Below are positions 47,685 through 58,333 of a stretch of DNA of 60,771 nucleotides, piece by piece. The notes under the pieces were generated by a model. It was not told where the DNA came from, did not search any database, and worked only from the letters and a program-made list of their open reading frames with translations. A program made the position numbers and the translations under genes. Source of the stretch: Brachionus koreanus (lineage: Eukaryota > Rotifera > Eurotatoria > Ploima > Brachionidae); contig PJRA01000263.1 of the NCBI GenBank assembly GCA_016987375.1, forward strand, positions 3,207,080 through 3,267,850. The letters are read 5' to 3'. Positions within the stretch are counted from its first letter, which is position 1. Every line of letters begins with the position of its first letter.

Positions 47685-48652
47685 CCAAAAAGTGTGATCA
47701 TTTTTTAAAGGAAAAAAATGTGGAAAATTTTGGTGATCAAAATTTTTATTTTGTGATTAATAAAAAAATGTGATCAAATAATAAAAAACATCACAACAAA
47801 AATCTAAATAATATAATTTAAAAAAAAAAGTCTTACTTTTGGTGCATTTTTGCAATGTGCAATTTAAAACCTATTTCATTATTCATCATAGAACAATCAG
47901 TTCGAATAAACAATTGAACCAGGTGAACATTTATTATGGATTATTTCTAAAAGAGTTTGTGCTTCTCTTTTCGGCACTACTTGAAGATAACACTTTTTGC
48001 CTGTCACATTATCAGGTATTTTTACAAGGCCAAATGTCCAAACTTGGGATCTTTTCAAAACTTTGCCCTTGTTATGCTTTACTTTAGTATAAATTTAAGG
48101 GCTCGCCGTTTGAAGACCAACACATGAATACTGCTAAAATGATCTTGAGATATTTTTTGAACAACAATTAAAAAATTTTTACACTTCCAAATTGTTGAAA
48201 CAATGCCAATTTTGCTCGCTTATTTTGTTAAAAAGTATATTACTACATTTTCATTCATTTTAGCTAAAAAAACTCGTTTTTTTTTTAATTTTAATTTCTT
48301 GGCTCAATTTAAAGATATGTTTTAGTAAAGTGTGTTTTATCAATTTAAAGATATGTTTTAGTAAAGTGTGTTTTATCAATTTAAAGATATGTTTTAGTAA
48401 AGTGTGTTTTATGATATTTGATTTTATGAGTTTGATATTGTATTAAATAAGAATTAAGCATTAAAGAATCCAATTTCGGATTCAAATATCAAAATTATAA
48501 AAAATCAATGAAATTTTAATTTTTTATTGTTTCAAAAAAAATTAAACATTATGTGATCATTTATTTTTTTTTTGAACATAAATGATTACTTTTTTTTTTG
48601 ATCAGCTGAGATCAAATAGTCGTCAAGATAATCGTCTGATCACACTTTTTGG
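47685..48652. mobile_element. Non-autonomous element with TA target duplication
   Basis: Ends are perfect 16-bp inverted repeats CCAAAAAGTGTGATCA, flanked by TA on both sides (47683-47684, 48653-48654), as in Tc1/mariner elements. Additional GTGATCA copies lie just inside both ends. The interior carries a 36-bp triplication and no recognisable transposase. Confidence 0.6.
48305..48411 (+). repeat. 36-bp tandem repeat, three copies
   Basis: The unit starts CAATTTAAAGATATGTTTTA and repeats at 48305, 48341 and 48377 without visible change, inside the TA-flanked element. Confidence 0.9.
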
Positions 48653-49594
48653 TAATCAATTGTACACAAAGTCGTTATGACTCACAAACTAAAAATGAAA
48701 GATAAATAACTAAAACAAAACTGCTTGGCTCATTCATCCTTTAAAAATTAAAATTTCCACTTTTTTTCTTTTGATGTCTGAAGACATCCCGATTTGTTTT
48801 CATAGAAAAATTTATTTTATTTGATTGTAAAGCTGATGCTATATTATTTTGGGGTATGTTTTCAAAAATAAATAACGAGAAAATTTTGATTTTTAAAGGG
48901 CTAATGTACCAACCAGTTTTATTTTAGTTATTTTGTCTATCACTTTCACTTGGTTCACTCAACTCAATCTGAGCAGTTTGATATGAAAACAACTTAATGC
49001 AACTTTAGACCGCTGTAACTTTTAAACAGAAAGTCAGATTTTCAAAATTATAACATATTTATTATGATTATGATTCAGATCGTTGAGATATATTAGAAAA
49101 TATGTATAAATTTGATGTCTGGATTGCTTAACAATATAATTTACTTTGTAATTTAGTAATTTCCATTTAACTTATGGACAGGTAACTCTAAAATATTAAG
49201 TATTCCAAAAATGTATTATTACATATTAACCAAACAAAAGAACTGTAGATCTGGAAAAATTTATTAAGAAAAGCCTTGAAATTGAAGTAAAAATTGGTAA
49301 AAAATTATTGAACTTTATTTATTTTGGTCTAGCTTCACAGATTAAGCAATCTTGGTGAATGTTAGAAATTTCAATAAAATACATAAACTTTAAATTACTT
49401 AGTACATCGATTATGGTTCTTATTTTATTTATTCAATTATAAATTAGCCAAAATATAAGAATATATTTAATTTTTTAAAATATATTTAAAATAAATTTAA
49501 ACTGGAAAAAATTCAATTAAATTTTTATTTACTTCAGAAAAATATTTACAAAAAATTTATAGCTAATCGGCTTGTTAGCTATTTGATTTAATAT

Positions 49595-50350
49595 TTAAGA
49601 TTCTTCCATTTCAACTTCTGGAATAGAATATTTGTCGCGTTTGGCACGAGTTTCAGGCTTAGAATCATCGTCCATTTCTTCATTGGTTTCGGGTGATTGG
49701 TCTTTTTTGGATCGATTATTTGACACCTGGGACTCATCGTGCATATCTATTTGATTTAAGTATTCATCAAAAATTGAATCTCTTTCAATCAAATTTTTTA
49801 GTGAACTCAGTGATTGAAGAACAACCGAAAATTGTTTTCGTCTCAAATCTATTTTCCTATCGTAATCACACTCTGCCTTTTTCAACGATTCCACTTTAGC
49901 CTCCAGATTTTTAATTGTCTCTTGCATTTCTTTTCGATCCGGGTAGTTTAAAATCTGTCTAGCTAGAACATCATATTCTTGTCGATTTTTGCGTATTTTA
50001 CGTGCATCAACCAGCTCAGCTTTGTTTTCGATAATTTTTTTTTTCGCCTTTTCAATCTCATTACTAATTTTTTCATATAATACCTTGTAATTTTCCTGCT
50101 CGTTTTTGTTCATTTCAACAATGAATTGATTCCTAATCAAGCCGAATTCAGCATGGCCCAAATTAGAAACCAATTGCTCATAAAGACTTTCCGAATTTTC
50201 GTCTTCGCTTACAATACCATTTTCAGCATAAAAACTGTTGGTCCATTTTACAAAATTCTTAATCAACTTATTTATTATTCTGTCCTCATTACCGCTGTCT
50301 CCTTCGATCAGCAATCTTTTTTTTATAATATCATCTTCGGTACTAGCCAT
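49595..50350 (-). CDS. THOC7: THO complex subunit 7 (THOC7)
   Basis: Subunit of the nuclear THO/TREX complex that couples transcription to mRNA export. Single exon, 251 residues from the ATG at 50350 (MASTEDDIIKKRLLIEGD); human THOC7 is 204 and begins with the same DDEVIRKRLLIDGD-like block, which fixes this start over the in-frame upstream Met at 50440. Other matches: INKLIKNFVKWTNSF, AEFGLIRNQFIVEMN, the coiled coil with RKIRKNRQEYDVLARQIL and YPDRKEM, and IDLRRKQFSVVLQSL. A longer acidic C-terminal tail (DSKPETRAKRDKY) exceeds the family. It follows BLOC1S2 on the same strand with 137 bp between. A good splice-acceptor-like sequence (ATTAATTTTTTAG, minus strand, ending at 50371) sits 20 nt before the ATG. 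Confidence 0.93.
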   Translation of the reverse strand: MASTEDDIIKKRLLIEGDSGNEDRIINKLIKNFVKWTNSFYAENGIVSEDENSESLYEQLVSNLGHAEFGLIRNQFIVEMNKNEQENYKVLYEKISNEIEKAKKKIIENKAELVDARKIRKNRQEYDVLARQILNYPDRKEMQETIKNLEAKVESLKKAECDYDRKIDLRRKQFSVVLQSLSSLKNLIERDSIFDEYLNQIDMHDESQVSNNRSKKDQSPETNEEMDDDSKPETRAKRDKYSIPEVEMEES

Positions 50351-50487
50351 TTTTTTTCGAAGAACAAAAGCTAAAAAATTAATCTGATTTTTATGTATGT
50401 TGGTTGGAGAGAGAGAATAGGTTTTAAATTCTATCCTCATTTAATGAAAAAAAAATTTAAAAGAAAGTATAAAAATTTTATTAAGAA

Positions 50488-51000
50488 TTATTTATAATTT
50501 TTTTCACAAAATTGTTTGAATTTAGCTTCTAATCTTTTCGAATATGAATCTAATTTGTTCGCGGACTGCTCAAGTTCACTGACACATTTTTCTACTTCGT
50601 CTATTTGCGATAGTAGAGGCATTAGTGTCGAGTAGGATTCGTTTAGCTTACTCATTTCGCTATTAATGCTAGATGTATATTTTGTCAAATTTTTGTATTT
50701 CTCAAAGACGGCATTATTCATTTGAGTGAGTAATTTGTAGTCAGAAATACACATGTCTATCTCTTCTCTAATATAGTCTCCACTAGATCTAAGCATCTCT
50801 TTGCTTAGTTGGTCAAGAATTTTTTTCGAATTTTTCACAGAAGATTCTTGACTTGAACTAGTCGAAGTAGTTGGACTGGTCGGTATTTGCACATCTCGCA
50901 TGTTAGACTGGCAAGTTGATTCGCCTCCAACGTCTTCAACTTCAGCAGATTCAACAGGTTCGTTAGAGTCTGCTACATCATTACCATTCAATTCTGACAT
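50488..51000 (-). CDS. BLOC1S2: BLOC-1 subunit 2 (BLOC1S2)
   Basis: Coiled-coil subunit of BLOC-1 and BORC, which act in biogenesis and positioning of lysosome-related organelles. Single exon, 170 residues (human 142). The conserved region reads SDYKLLTQMNNAVFEKYKNL, then SINSEMSKLNESYSTLMPLL, SQIDEVEKCVSELEQSANKL and DSYSKRLEAKFKQF, aligning over its whole length with vertebrate BLOC1S2. The N-terminal about 65 residues are acidic then Ser/Thr-rich and presumably disordered. It lies just upstream of THOC7. Confidence 0.92.
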   Translation of the reverse strand: MSELNGNDVADSNEPVESAEVEDVGGESTCQSNMRDVQIPTSPTTSTSSSQESSVKNSKKILDQLSKEMLRSSGDYIREEIDMCISDYKLLTQMNNAVFEKYKNLTKYTSSINSEMSKLNESYSTLMPLLSQIDEVEKCVSELEQSANKLDSYSKRLEAKFKQFCEKNYK

Positions 51001-52606
51001 TTTTGAAGTGAATAATGGATATTTATCAAAATTTAAGGGGAATATAATTTAAAAAAATCAAATGTATATGCATTTAGATCACATGTTTTGCAAGTTTTGA
51101 AAAATAAATATGTAAAGATTGCAAAATTTAATTTTTTTTGTGAAAAAATATTCAGAAAATATTAAAAAAAATAATTTCATTTTTTTTCTTTGAAAATTAT
51201 ATTAAGCTAATTTAATTAAGTGATGAAATTAAGTATTTATTATTTAAACTAAGTTTCAGATTTTTATCAAGCTAGAATCAAGTTCCTTCCGTGATTGAAT
51301 GAAACTTCAAAACAATACCTTACCTATTACCTATGACAATAAATCAATAAATAATTTGTTGATTCTCTTGGCTTCATTTCCACAAGAAAATTTTTTATAA
51401 AAAATAGATCATTTTTTAGAGTTAATTAGTATATGCTCTTACATGCTCTTAAATTTGTCTTGGCAATTTTTAATATCAATAGCGAAAGGGCGATTAAGAG
51501 CGAGTATATTATAATTCTTAAATAGAGGTAAGTCTCGAAAATAATATTATTTTAAGAAATAATGAATAAAAAGACTATTTTCGAAAATTCGATTTAACAT
51601 TAATATGAATTCAATAATACCAATCGTGCAAAATTCTTCTAAAAATTTTTGGATAAATTGACAGAAATCATGTCAAACTAATTTTTTTTTATTATATTTA
51701 ATGAAAACAAATTTTTATATCATTCAGTATTTGACAAGGAATATTTTTTTCTATGTAATAAAATTCGAATTAAATATGATAATTTTTTAATGATAGTTTT
51801 CTGTGTTAATTTTTTCTATGTAATGATATGTCCTCAGAAGGAATCGAATTTCTTCCTAATCCAGCATAAAGCCCAGATCTTTCTCTTTCTGATTGCCATT
51901 TTTTCTTTCAATAGTTTTCTTAGAAGATGTAATTTTACTAACTATCTTATGTATAACATAATTTTACAAATTTTATTTTTTATCAAGAGCAGACAATCTT
52001 CTTTTGATACAAAAAATTTGGTTTGGACAAAACCTAAAACTTAAAAGGATTATTTTGAATTTCTGAAAATTTCGTTAAAATTTTTATTTTTTTGTGCTAT
52101 TTTAAAAAACAAGGCTAAGGCTATTTGAAAATAAATATCAGAATATTAAAGATAATCCTTGCTTTATAAAACTAGTATTTTTGGAACCATTTAAATTGAA
52201 TAGTATTTGGATTTGTGACATCTTATTTTATAGAATACTGATTTAGTAGATTATGTAGTAAAGCCTCATTTTAAAGAGAAAGAAAGGTAAAGTATCACTA
52301 TCAAATTCTTCAAGTCAATATTTACTCTTAAAATATATTTATTCTTAAATTTTATTAAACTGACAATTAAATATTTTTCTCTATATAAAACCTTTCACGC
52401 AAATTTTATCTATTATGAACCACGCTCAAAAAAATCATTATAAAAATTGACTAAAAGTAATTACAGGTAAAAATATTTAAATATGACTCCTTTAGAAATA
52501 TTTGTTTGAAAATGTTTGGGTGTAATTACTTTTTTGATGTTCTCTATTAAAAAAATCTATAAAATATATCAAAATTTGAATATTTAGTAAAGGCTATTTT
52601 TGAAAA
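51001..52606. other. AT-rich intergenic region
   Basis: About 1.6 kb with no gene I can support; the ORF at 51790-52044 is T-rich, hydrophobic by composition and unrelated to any family I know. Confidence 0.5.
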
Positions 52607-53380
52607 ATGATATTATTAAAAAAATTTATTTTAGTTATTTGTATTATTTTATCAATTACAATTATACAAAATGAATTTTTGAAAATAGAAAATTCGGAAA
52701 ATTTAACTAAGAAAAATGAAGACCATAGTCAGAATGAGAACAATAAATCAGAATTCGATCCTGAGAAATTATTTAACTTTTTCACACAATGCTTAATTGA
52801 ATCAAGCGACAATTCAGATTATGATGATATATCAATAAAGGAGTATTTACTTGCTTTTGAAGAGATAAACAAATTTCTGAGTCTTTTAGGCAGTATATTT
52901 TATTTTGTTATCTCAGATATTAAAGAAAAGATTAATATACTGAATGAACATTTGGAAAAAGAGCCAAACAATTATGCCACGTTAAAAACACTTATTGAAT
53001 TCGAAAACAACATTATCAAGCAATCAAGTCATGGCATAAAGAATAATCCATCCTGTTCGATAACTTTATTAAGATTACACAGAGCTTTAATTTTTATTTG
53101 CAAGTTACTTAAACGTTTGTCAAATTCTCATGCAGATCAAACTTCGTATCAAATTGGCAAAGAGGCTTATGAACAAACGTTGGCAAAGTATCATCCTTGG
53201 TTGATTCGTAAGGCAGTTTATTTGGGTATTAATGGTTTGCCTAGACGGGACATACTCATAAGTCATATGATACGCACAGAAACAGATAAAAAAATGTTTC
53301 CTATCTTTCTTCATACAGTTGAAAAAGTCTGTAATATAACTCATTCTTACTATAAGAAATATGATATTCTGGATCTTTGA
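52607..53380 (+). CDS. GLTP-domain lipid transfer protein (CPTP/GLTPD2-like), intronless
   Basis: 257 residues; the C-terminal about 200 form a glycolipid-transfer-protein fold of the ceramide-1-phosphate transfer (CPTP/GLTPD1) type. Seen: YLLAFEEINKFLSLLGSIF, ISDIKEKI with Asp104 and Lys108 at lipid-headgroup positions, LLRLHRAL (Arg156, Arg159), YHPWLIRKAV with His196, and a C-terminal SYYKKYDILDL like the LLDLP end of CPTP. An N-terminal hydrophobic stretch (residues 6-20) is absent from human CPTP but present in GLTPD2, so the protein may be secreted or anchored to a membrane. One arginine before the RLHR motif seems not to be kept, so lipid preference is uncertain. No introns. Confidence 0.85.
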   Translation: MILLKKFILVICIILSITIIQNEFLKIENSENLTKKNEDHSQNENNKSEFDPEKLFNFFTQCLIESSDNSDYDDISIKEYLLAFEEINKFLSLLGSIFYFVISDIKEKINILNEHLEKEPNNYATLKTLIEFENNIIKQSSHGIKNNPSCSITLLRLHRALIFICKLLKRLSNSHADQTSYQIGKEAYEQTLAKYHPWLIRKAVYLGINGLPRRDILISHMIRTETDKKMFPIFLHTVEKVCNITHSYYKKYDILDL

Positions 53381-53544
53381 TGTATGTTTAAGAAATTTAT
53401 TAGGGAACATTTTTATTTAGGTCTAGTTCAATTAAACACTGTAAAATATTGAAATAATATATTAAAAATAAATATATGTATTTTGAATAAAAAATTCAAT
53501 GATATTTTTCTATTTATTAATATACTGGTAGGAGAAGAAGCTTA

Positions 53545-53700
53545 TTACGGTTTAAAATTCTTAAGACTTTTGCAGTTCTTAACTTGTTTTATATCTTGTA
53601 TTGTCACTTCATGATCAGTTGTAGCTTTGAAGCTATTGATTGTTTTGGCTGAAATAGCTTTTGAAAAATCTGTGTTGATAATTTCAGACATATTTCCCAT
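53545..53700 (-). CDS. Possible small gene or terminal exon
   Basis: From the ATG at 53700 a 51-residue frame starts MGNMSEIINTDFSKAISAKT and ends SLKNFKP before TAA. The frame stays open upstream for about 90 bases (HHWFTPRKFFNTNLIKFLDK), suggesting a longer exon reached from an acceptor near 53780. Codon use looks coding-like. No family recognised; it could be a fragment of a decayed gene. Confidence 0.35.
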   Translation of the reverse strand: MGNMSEIINTDFSKAISAKTINSFKATTDHEVTIQDIKQVKNCKSLKNFKP

Positions 53701-53837
53701 ATCCAGTTTATTTGTTAATTTATCTAGAAATTTGATAAGATTAGTATTAAAAAATTTTCGTGGCGTGAACCAATGATGCTTTTTACAAGTTAATTAATTT
53801 TAAATGTAGCATTTATTTATTTTTATCAAAAATATAG

Positions 53838-53900
53838 TTTTGGTTATAAATCCTGACAGATTGGAATGGAACTTAGTCCTTCTTTTCAGTCAAATGCACT
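53838..53900. repeat. Dispersed repeat R2, copy 3
   Basis: Reverse complement of the 6319-6353 copy (GAAGGACTAAGTTCCATTCCAA on the minus strand). It sits about 160 bp from repeat R1, so both may belong to one longer element. Confidence 0.4.
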
Positions 53901-54060
53901 TAGTTCATAAAAAATAAGAAATTTTAAAGTTAAATAAAAAGAATATAAAAATAAATTCAAGAAAATTTCTATAGTTTTAATTGAGTTTTTTCTATTGAGT
54001 GATTTAGTTATTTGCAAAAAAAATTACTACGATATTATGCAAGGGAAACATTTTAATTCT

Positions 54061-54205
54061 TAGGTTTTGGTGCACGCATTAGCGACCATCCTTCTCATGT
54101 TAAAATCGTCACCGTTGGGATGCGTGCATAAAAATGCACATTGCATGTTTTGACGCGATGTTTAAATTCAAAAAACCTGCAAAATAATGCTGGGTCAAAA
54201 ACCGA
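54061..54205 (-). repeat. Dispersed repeat R1, copy 2
   Basis: Reverse-complement match to 8800-8943 along about 145 bp, with GATGGTCGCTAATGCGTGCA on the minus strand. Confidence 0.65.
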
Positions 54206-56114
54206 AAATGCATGCTTGAACCGGCATTAAATATTGAAAATTATAAATTAAATTGGATTTTTTAATTTTTTGTAAATCTAATTAATAATCTAACTAAGAA
54301 TCAAAAGTTGTTCCATGCATGATATCGAAAGGGTTTGCGGTATATAATTTCATTTGAAAAGTTAATTTTTTCTTTTTTTAATTTAACTAATTTATTATTC
54401 ATTTTTCTTTATAGCATTTATTCATTTTTTATGATCATCTCCATGCATTTTACAACCATTGGAGTCAAGAGACAGGTCTATAGTTAGATCGTGTATCTAT
54501 CTAGTATCCTTGATCCATCTTTATTGATTGGTGATACATAGGCTTTTTTCAATCTAGTTCACCTTCTAAATAAAATTTAGAAGATATTAACTATCGAAAA
54601 TTGAACAGAAAATGACTGAATAATTTTTAATTAATTTAAAAGACATTAGCATTGTCTAGTCTGAATGATTTTGATCCATCTAAATGGTTTTAAACGGTTT
54701 CAAGATTTTCCGTACTATATGCTTTGTTTCCGTAATATTTTATGATTCATGTAGCTAAACACAATCTTTGACCCTCTTCATGATCTACATGCTAGTTCTT
54801 GTCCCAGCCAGATAGCTTTCTTTATACTTTTTGAACATTCTTTACCGATTTTCTTGTATAACGTCAAATATTTTTTCACATTCACTACTGCATTTCAAAT
54901 TTCTTGGTGATGAAATCGAATATGGATATCCGAACCGATAATTGAATTATTAGCCTTTCGAGGCAATGTAAAATCTTAGTACAAAAAATACATTACAAAA
55001 AAGAAAAACTGTATAATTTTCTTCCTAGCTGTGCAAAAATGGTTCTGTAAACAGTACAACATTACAATGTTGTTGAATCAAAAACTGAATTTAATTAATA
55101 TTAATAAATAGTTAAAAAATAGTTGAAAAATAAAAAAATTTAAAGAAATATTTGATAAAGAAATTTTGAAAAAATAATAATAAACTCAGTTTTGGTCAGC
55201 ACAATTTTTCCAAGATTTTCTTGGCTTATTAATAAAAATTAATAATTCGAATTTTAATTTCAAAAACAGGAGGTTTTCATATTTAATTTAAAAAATTACG
55301 AATAAATCTAATCTAAATTCTAATTTAACTCTTATTCAAAATTTCATCTTTCACATATTTCACTTTCACAATTTCATCAAATTACATTTTCTATTTAATT
55401 CTAAAAGCAATGGAGATAGGATAAATAATTAAAAAACCGCTGTTTTAATTTCATATTATTCTGCAAAAATTCTTGTAAGAACACATTGTTCTAAAATTCT
55501 CATAAAGACTTAATTAGATTTATGATCTTCTGAGAGGTGCCGATTTAAAAATGACCTAAACCATTTCTTTTTGGACGTTTTTAAATACCTTCTTAAATCA
55601 ATGAAGTAATTGAATCCACTAATATCCGATTTTTCAAAGTGCGAAGATTTTATAACTTCGACTTCTCTTAATAGGCTTTGATTACATCAAAAATTTTTAA
55701 TTCTGAAAGTTTAATTCGTTTGCACTGTAGTATGGGTTAAAAATTTAATTACAGCTGACAGCAATTGAAAATATTTAGTAATTAAATATTTCTTAAAATT
55801 TAATTTCAATTTATTTATTAGATTTTAAGACATAAAAAAATTCTCTTATAGAATTAAATCCTTAATTGTAGAGATTTGAGTTATTCGTCTATACCGGACT
55901 GCATATAAGTGCTGTATCCAAAACAATAAATATTTCAATTTTCTTTGTAAATAACAGGCCTTTTTCACATGCATATATGTAAAAATTAATTTCAAATTTT
56001 TAAGTGTTATCAGAAAACCTCACTATAATAAGAATAATGGAATTTTTTTGTTTGGCAATGTAATAGGAAGAATTCAATTTAGATGTTTACAAAATAAGAA
56101 ATTTAAAAATTTAT

Positions 56115-56706
56115 TTAAAATAAAGTTGTAAATATAGATAATTTATTTGGACCATGATAAGTCCAGCCATCCGAAATAGGATCTTGATTATTCCATGCAA
56201 ATATCAAATATGTTGGCTTATTTGTAATTACAATATCATTTGAATCACCAGTATTTAATTTTCTTTTCATTTTTAAAATAGTGTATCCATTCACTTCTCT
56301 AGCTTCTAATAAATTCCAGTCTTGTTGAGTATCTTTTGTAGGCGATACTTTTCGTGTTGAATATGTATCCTTAATTAAAGTTAATATTAGGAAAACAATA
56401 AATTAAATCTACATATAAACTAGGTCCATTAGGATCAACCCATCCTATTACAATATCACTGTTAGGCATATTACCATCTGGCGAAATTCCTAAAGAAGCA
56501 TAGCCAGTTGTTTGGCAATGTAATTCGAATTGAATTTCATCGCTGTTAATTAGTTTCCAATACAAATTAACTAATTGTGGTCGAGTTGGATCTATTGTTA
56601 ATTGATATGAATAGGTCTCACTCGGTACTAAAGGAGTCAATAAACATCTTAATAAATTTATTTGGCTGAATATTAAAATTCCACAAATTAAATATTTTAA
56701 AAACAT
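56115..56706 (-). CDS. Secreted DOMON-domain protein
   Basis: Exons 56706-56413 and 56369-56115 give 182 residues. A signal peptide (LKYLICGILIFSQINLLRC) precedes one DOMON domain of the type found at the N-terminus of dopamine-beta-hydroxylase-like and MOXD1 proteins: VNLYWKLINSDEIQFELHC, TTGYASLGISPDGNMPNSDI, VIGWVDPNGP, TQQDWNLLEAREVNGYTIL, NDIVITNKPTYLIFAWN. DOMON domains bind heme or sugars. Family proteins normally continue into two copper monooxygenase domains; here the frame ends after the DOMON, so no hydroxylase function is expected. It could be a true stand-alone secreted protein or a truncated gene; the clean stop and intact intron favour the former. Confidence 0.82.
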
Positions 56707-56924
56707 TATTAAAAAAATAAAAATTACTCCACTTTTAAAAATATATATAAGCTATTTTTAAGTGAAAATAAAATATGTTGAAATAATAGAAATTAAAATA
56801 TCGATCACATTCATTTAAAAAATTATTGCATAATTTAATTTCTCAAAAGATAAACGAATTGATTGATATTGTGATTATATTTAGAATTTTTTTTTAACAG
56901 ATGTTGCGACTAGTTCTATTGCTT

Positions 56925-56946
56925 CACACACACACACACACACACA
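56925..56946. repeat. (CA)11 microsatellite
   Basis: Eleven uninterrupted CA dinucleotides. Confidence 0.95.
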
Positions 56947-57421
56947 ATTATTATAACCAAATTAAATATCACTATCATCTTTAAATAATAATGCATTCTA
57001 AAAGTTCTAAGGCTTACAGTTTGAAGACTTATACAATAGAATCTTTTAAAACACGTTTTAGAAGCCAAAATATGCATGGACCATTTAAGATTACGGTGCT
57101 CTTGGCACGGCATTAAAAAAAAGATAATGCCAATGAAACTATGTTCAATTTTTTGTTATTTAAAAAAAAAAATAAGATGATATTATATTTTTTTTATATT
57201 CAAAGTAAATCAAAATAAAATTTAAGGTAATCTGCTTTAATATTTTTGTAAAATTAAATCAAAAATCTCTATTAATAGTCTTTGATTTTTTGGTAACTGA
57301 CCTTTAAACCAATTTTAGTAAAATTATTATTTAATTTCTATTTAGAGCAAAACAAAGTTTTTAGTTTTCGGCTTTTTGATCATTTTGATCATTCCCAATG
57401 TAGCTATGTAAAAATTCAAAT

Positions 57422-58109
57422 GGTGTATTTTTCGTCTTTTATTCAAATTTTGTACCCAATTTTGAAATAACATAGAAAAGGATAGCAACTTCAAAATATT
57501 TTTTTTTAAAAAATAAATGCGGGTAAGTTTTGCTACCTCGTTTAATAAAAAGTTGCAATTTAAATTAAGATTTAAACTTGATATTAAAAACCTATTGAAT
57601 TTAGTTTTATTTAGATTTAAAAACTTAAGATAAAAAAAAAATTTTAAAATTACGAAAAAATCGATTAATATTAAATAAAAAAATATCCTCAAAGCTAAAA
57701 ATTGAAAAAAAATTTTTTTTTTAATATTGAGAAAAAAAAATTTATATTATAGCTAAAACTGTCCCTTAAAGGCTTGAGTATAGTTCCACAACTGTCAGTT
57801 CATAGATAAAAAAATTCCCCAAAATTTGTTGTTTTATCATGTTTTCAGGAAAAATATAAAACATAGTAAAAAGTACTGACTGTTGTGGGAAATTTAAAAA
57901 AAACAAACATTTTCAATAAAATTTCAATAAAAATAGAAAGTATTCTTTTTCTCTGAAGCATTTTTTTTTTAACTGTCAAGTAGTCCAACATTTTCTTCTT
58001 TGGTAAAGGGGATTTATTGAATTTTTAACCATGAAAGTAAATCTCGGTTAATATCTATGTTATTTCAAAATTGGGTACAAAATTTGAATAAAAGACGAAA
58101 AAATACACC
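57422..58109. mobile_element. MITE with about 55-bp terminal inverted repeats
   Basis: Left arm (from 57422) GGTGTATTTTTCGTCTTTTA through CCCAATTTTGAAATAACATAG matches the reverse complement of the right arm (ending 58109) apart from one T of a run. AAAT lies outside both ends (57418-57421, 58110-58113) as a possible 4-bp duplication, though AT-rich flanks make this weak. No transposase. Superfamily not assigned. Confidence 0.65.
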
Positions 58110-58333
58110 AAATAATAATTAAAACAATTAAAATATTTTTTCCTTTCTTAACTATTGGTCTCTAATGACAAATTAACAAGAACCAATTAAAATAAAAATT
58201 CAAAATCTGAAAAAACAATCTAAAGAATTAAATCGATCTAAATAATTCGAATTTATATAAACTTAAAGAAAAAAATGAAAAACTTATTTTTTTTAATCTT
58301 CTATTTTAAATAAAAAGAAGAAAATTTATTAAT

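Larger units (their letters stand above)
46635..49594. other. Intergenic region with a TA-flanked element
   Basis: Holds the ZIP7 3' flank, the transposon-like element at 47685-48652 with its internal tandem repeat, and about 0.9 kb of AT-rich DNA before the THOC7 3' end. The ORF at 47839-48087 shows no family similarity. Confidence 0.5.
53381..56114. other. Repeat-bearing intergenic region
   Basis: Holds the possible exon at 53545-53700, dispersed repeats R2 (53838-53900) and R1 (54061-54205), and about 1.8 kb without recognised features. The stretch 54440-54960 is less AT-rich and could be a decayed transposon, but I could not find a motif. Confidence 0.4.
56707..58333. other. Intergenic region with microsatellite and foldback element
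   Basis: Contains a (CA)11 microsatellite at 56925-56946 and the element at 57422-58109. ORFs at 56916-57113 and 57342-57692 overlap these repeats and are not credible genes. Confidence 0.55.

Noticed and set aside
50351..50440. Upstream in-frame start for THOC7
   Set aside because: Family alignment starts at MASTEDDIIKKRLL, and a splice-acceptor-like site lies between the upstream Met and this start.
51790..52044. 84-aa plus-strand ORF with hydrophobic stretches
   Set aside because: Hydrophobicity follows from T-rich DNA; no start context, splice link or family similarity.
57342..57692. 116-aa minus-strand ORF
   Set aside because: Leu/Phe/Lys-rich frame through a MITE arm; composition-driven.
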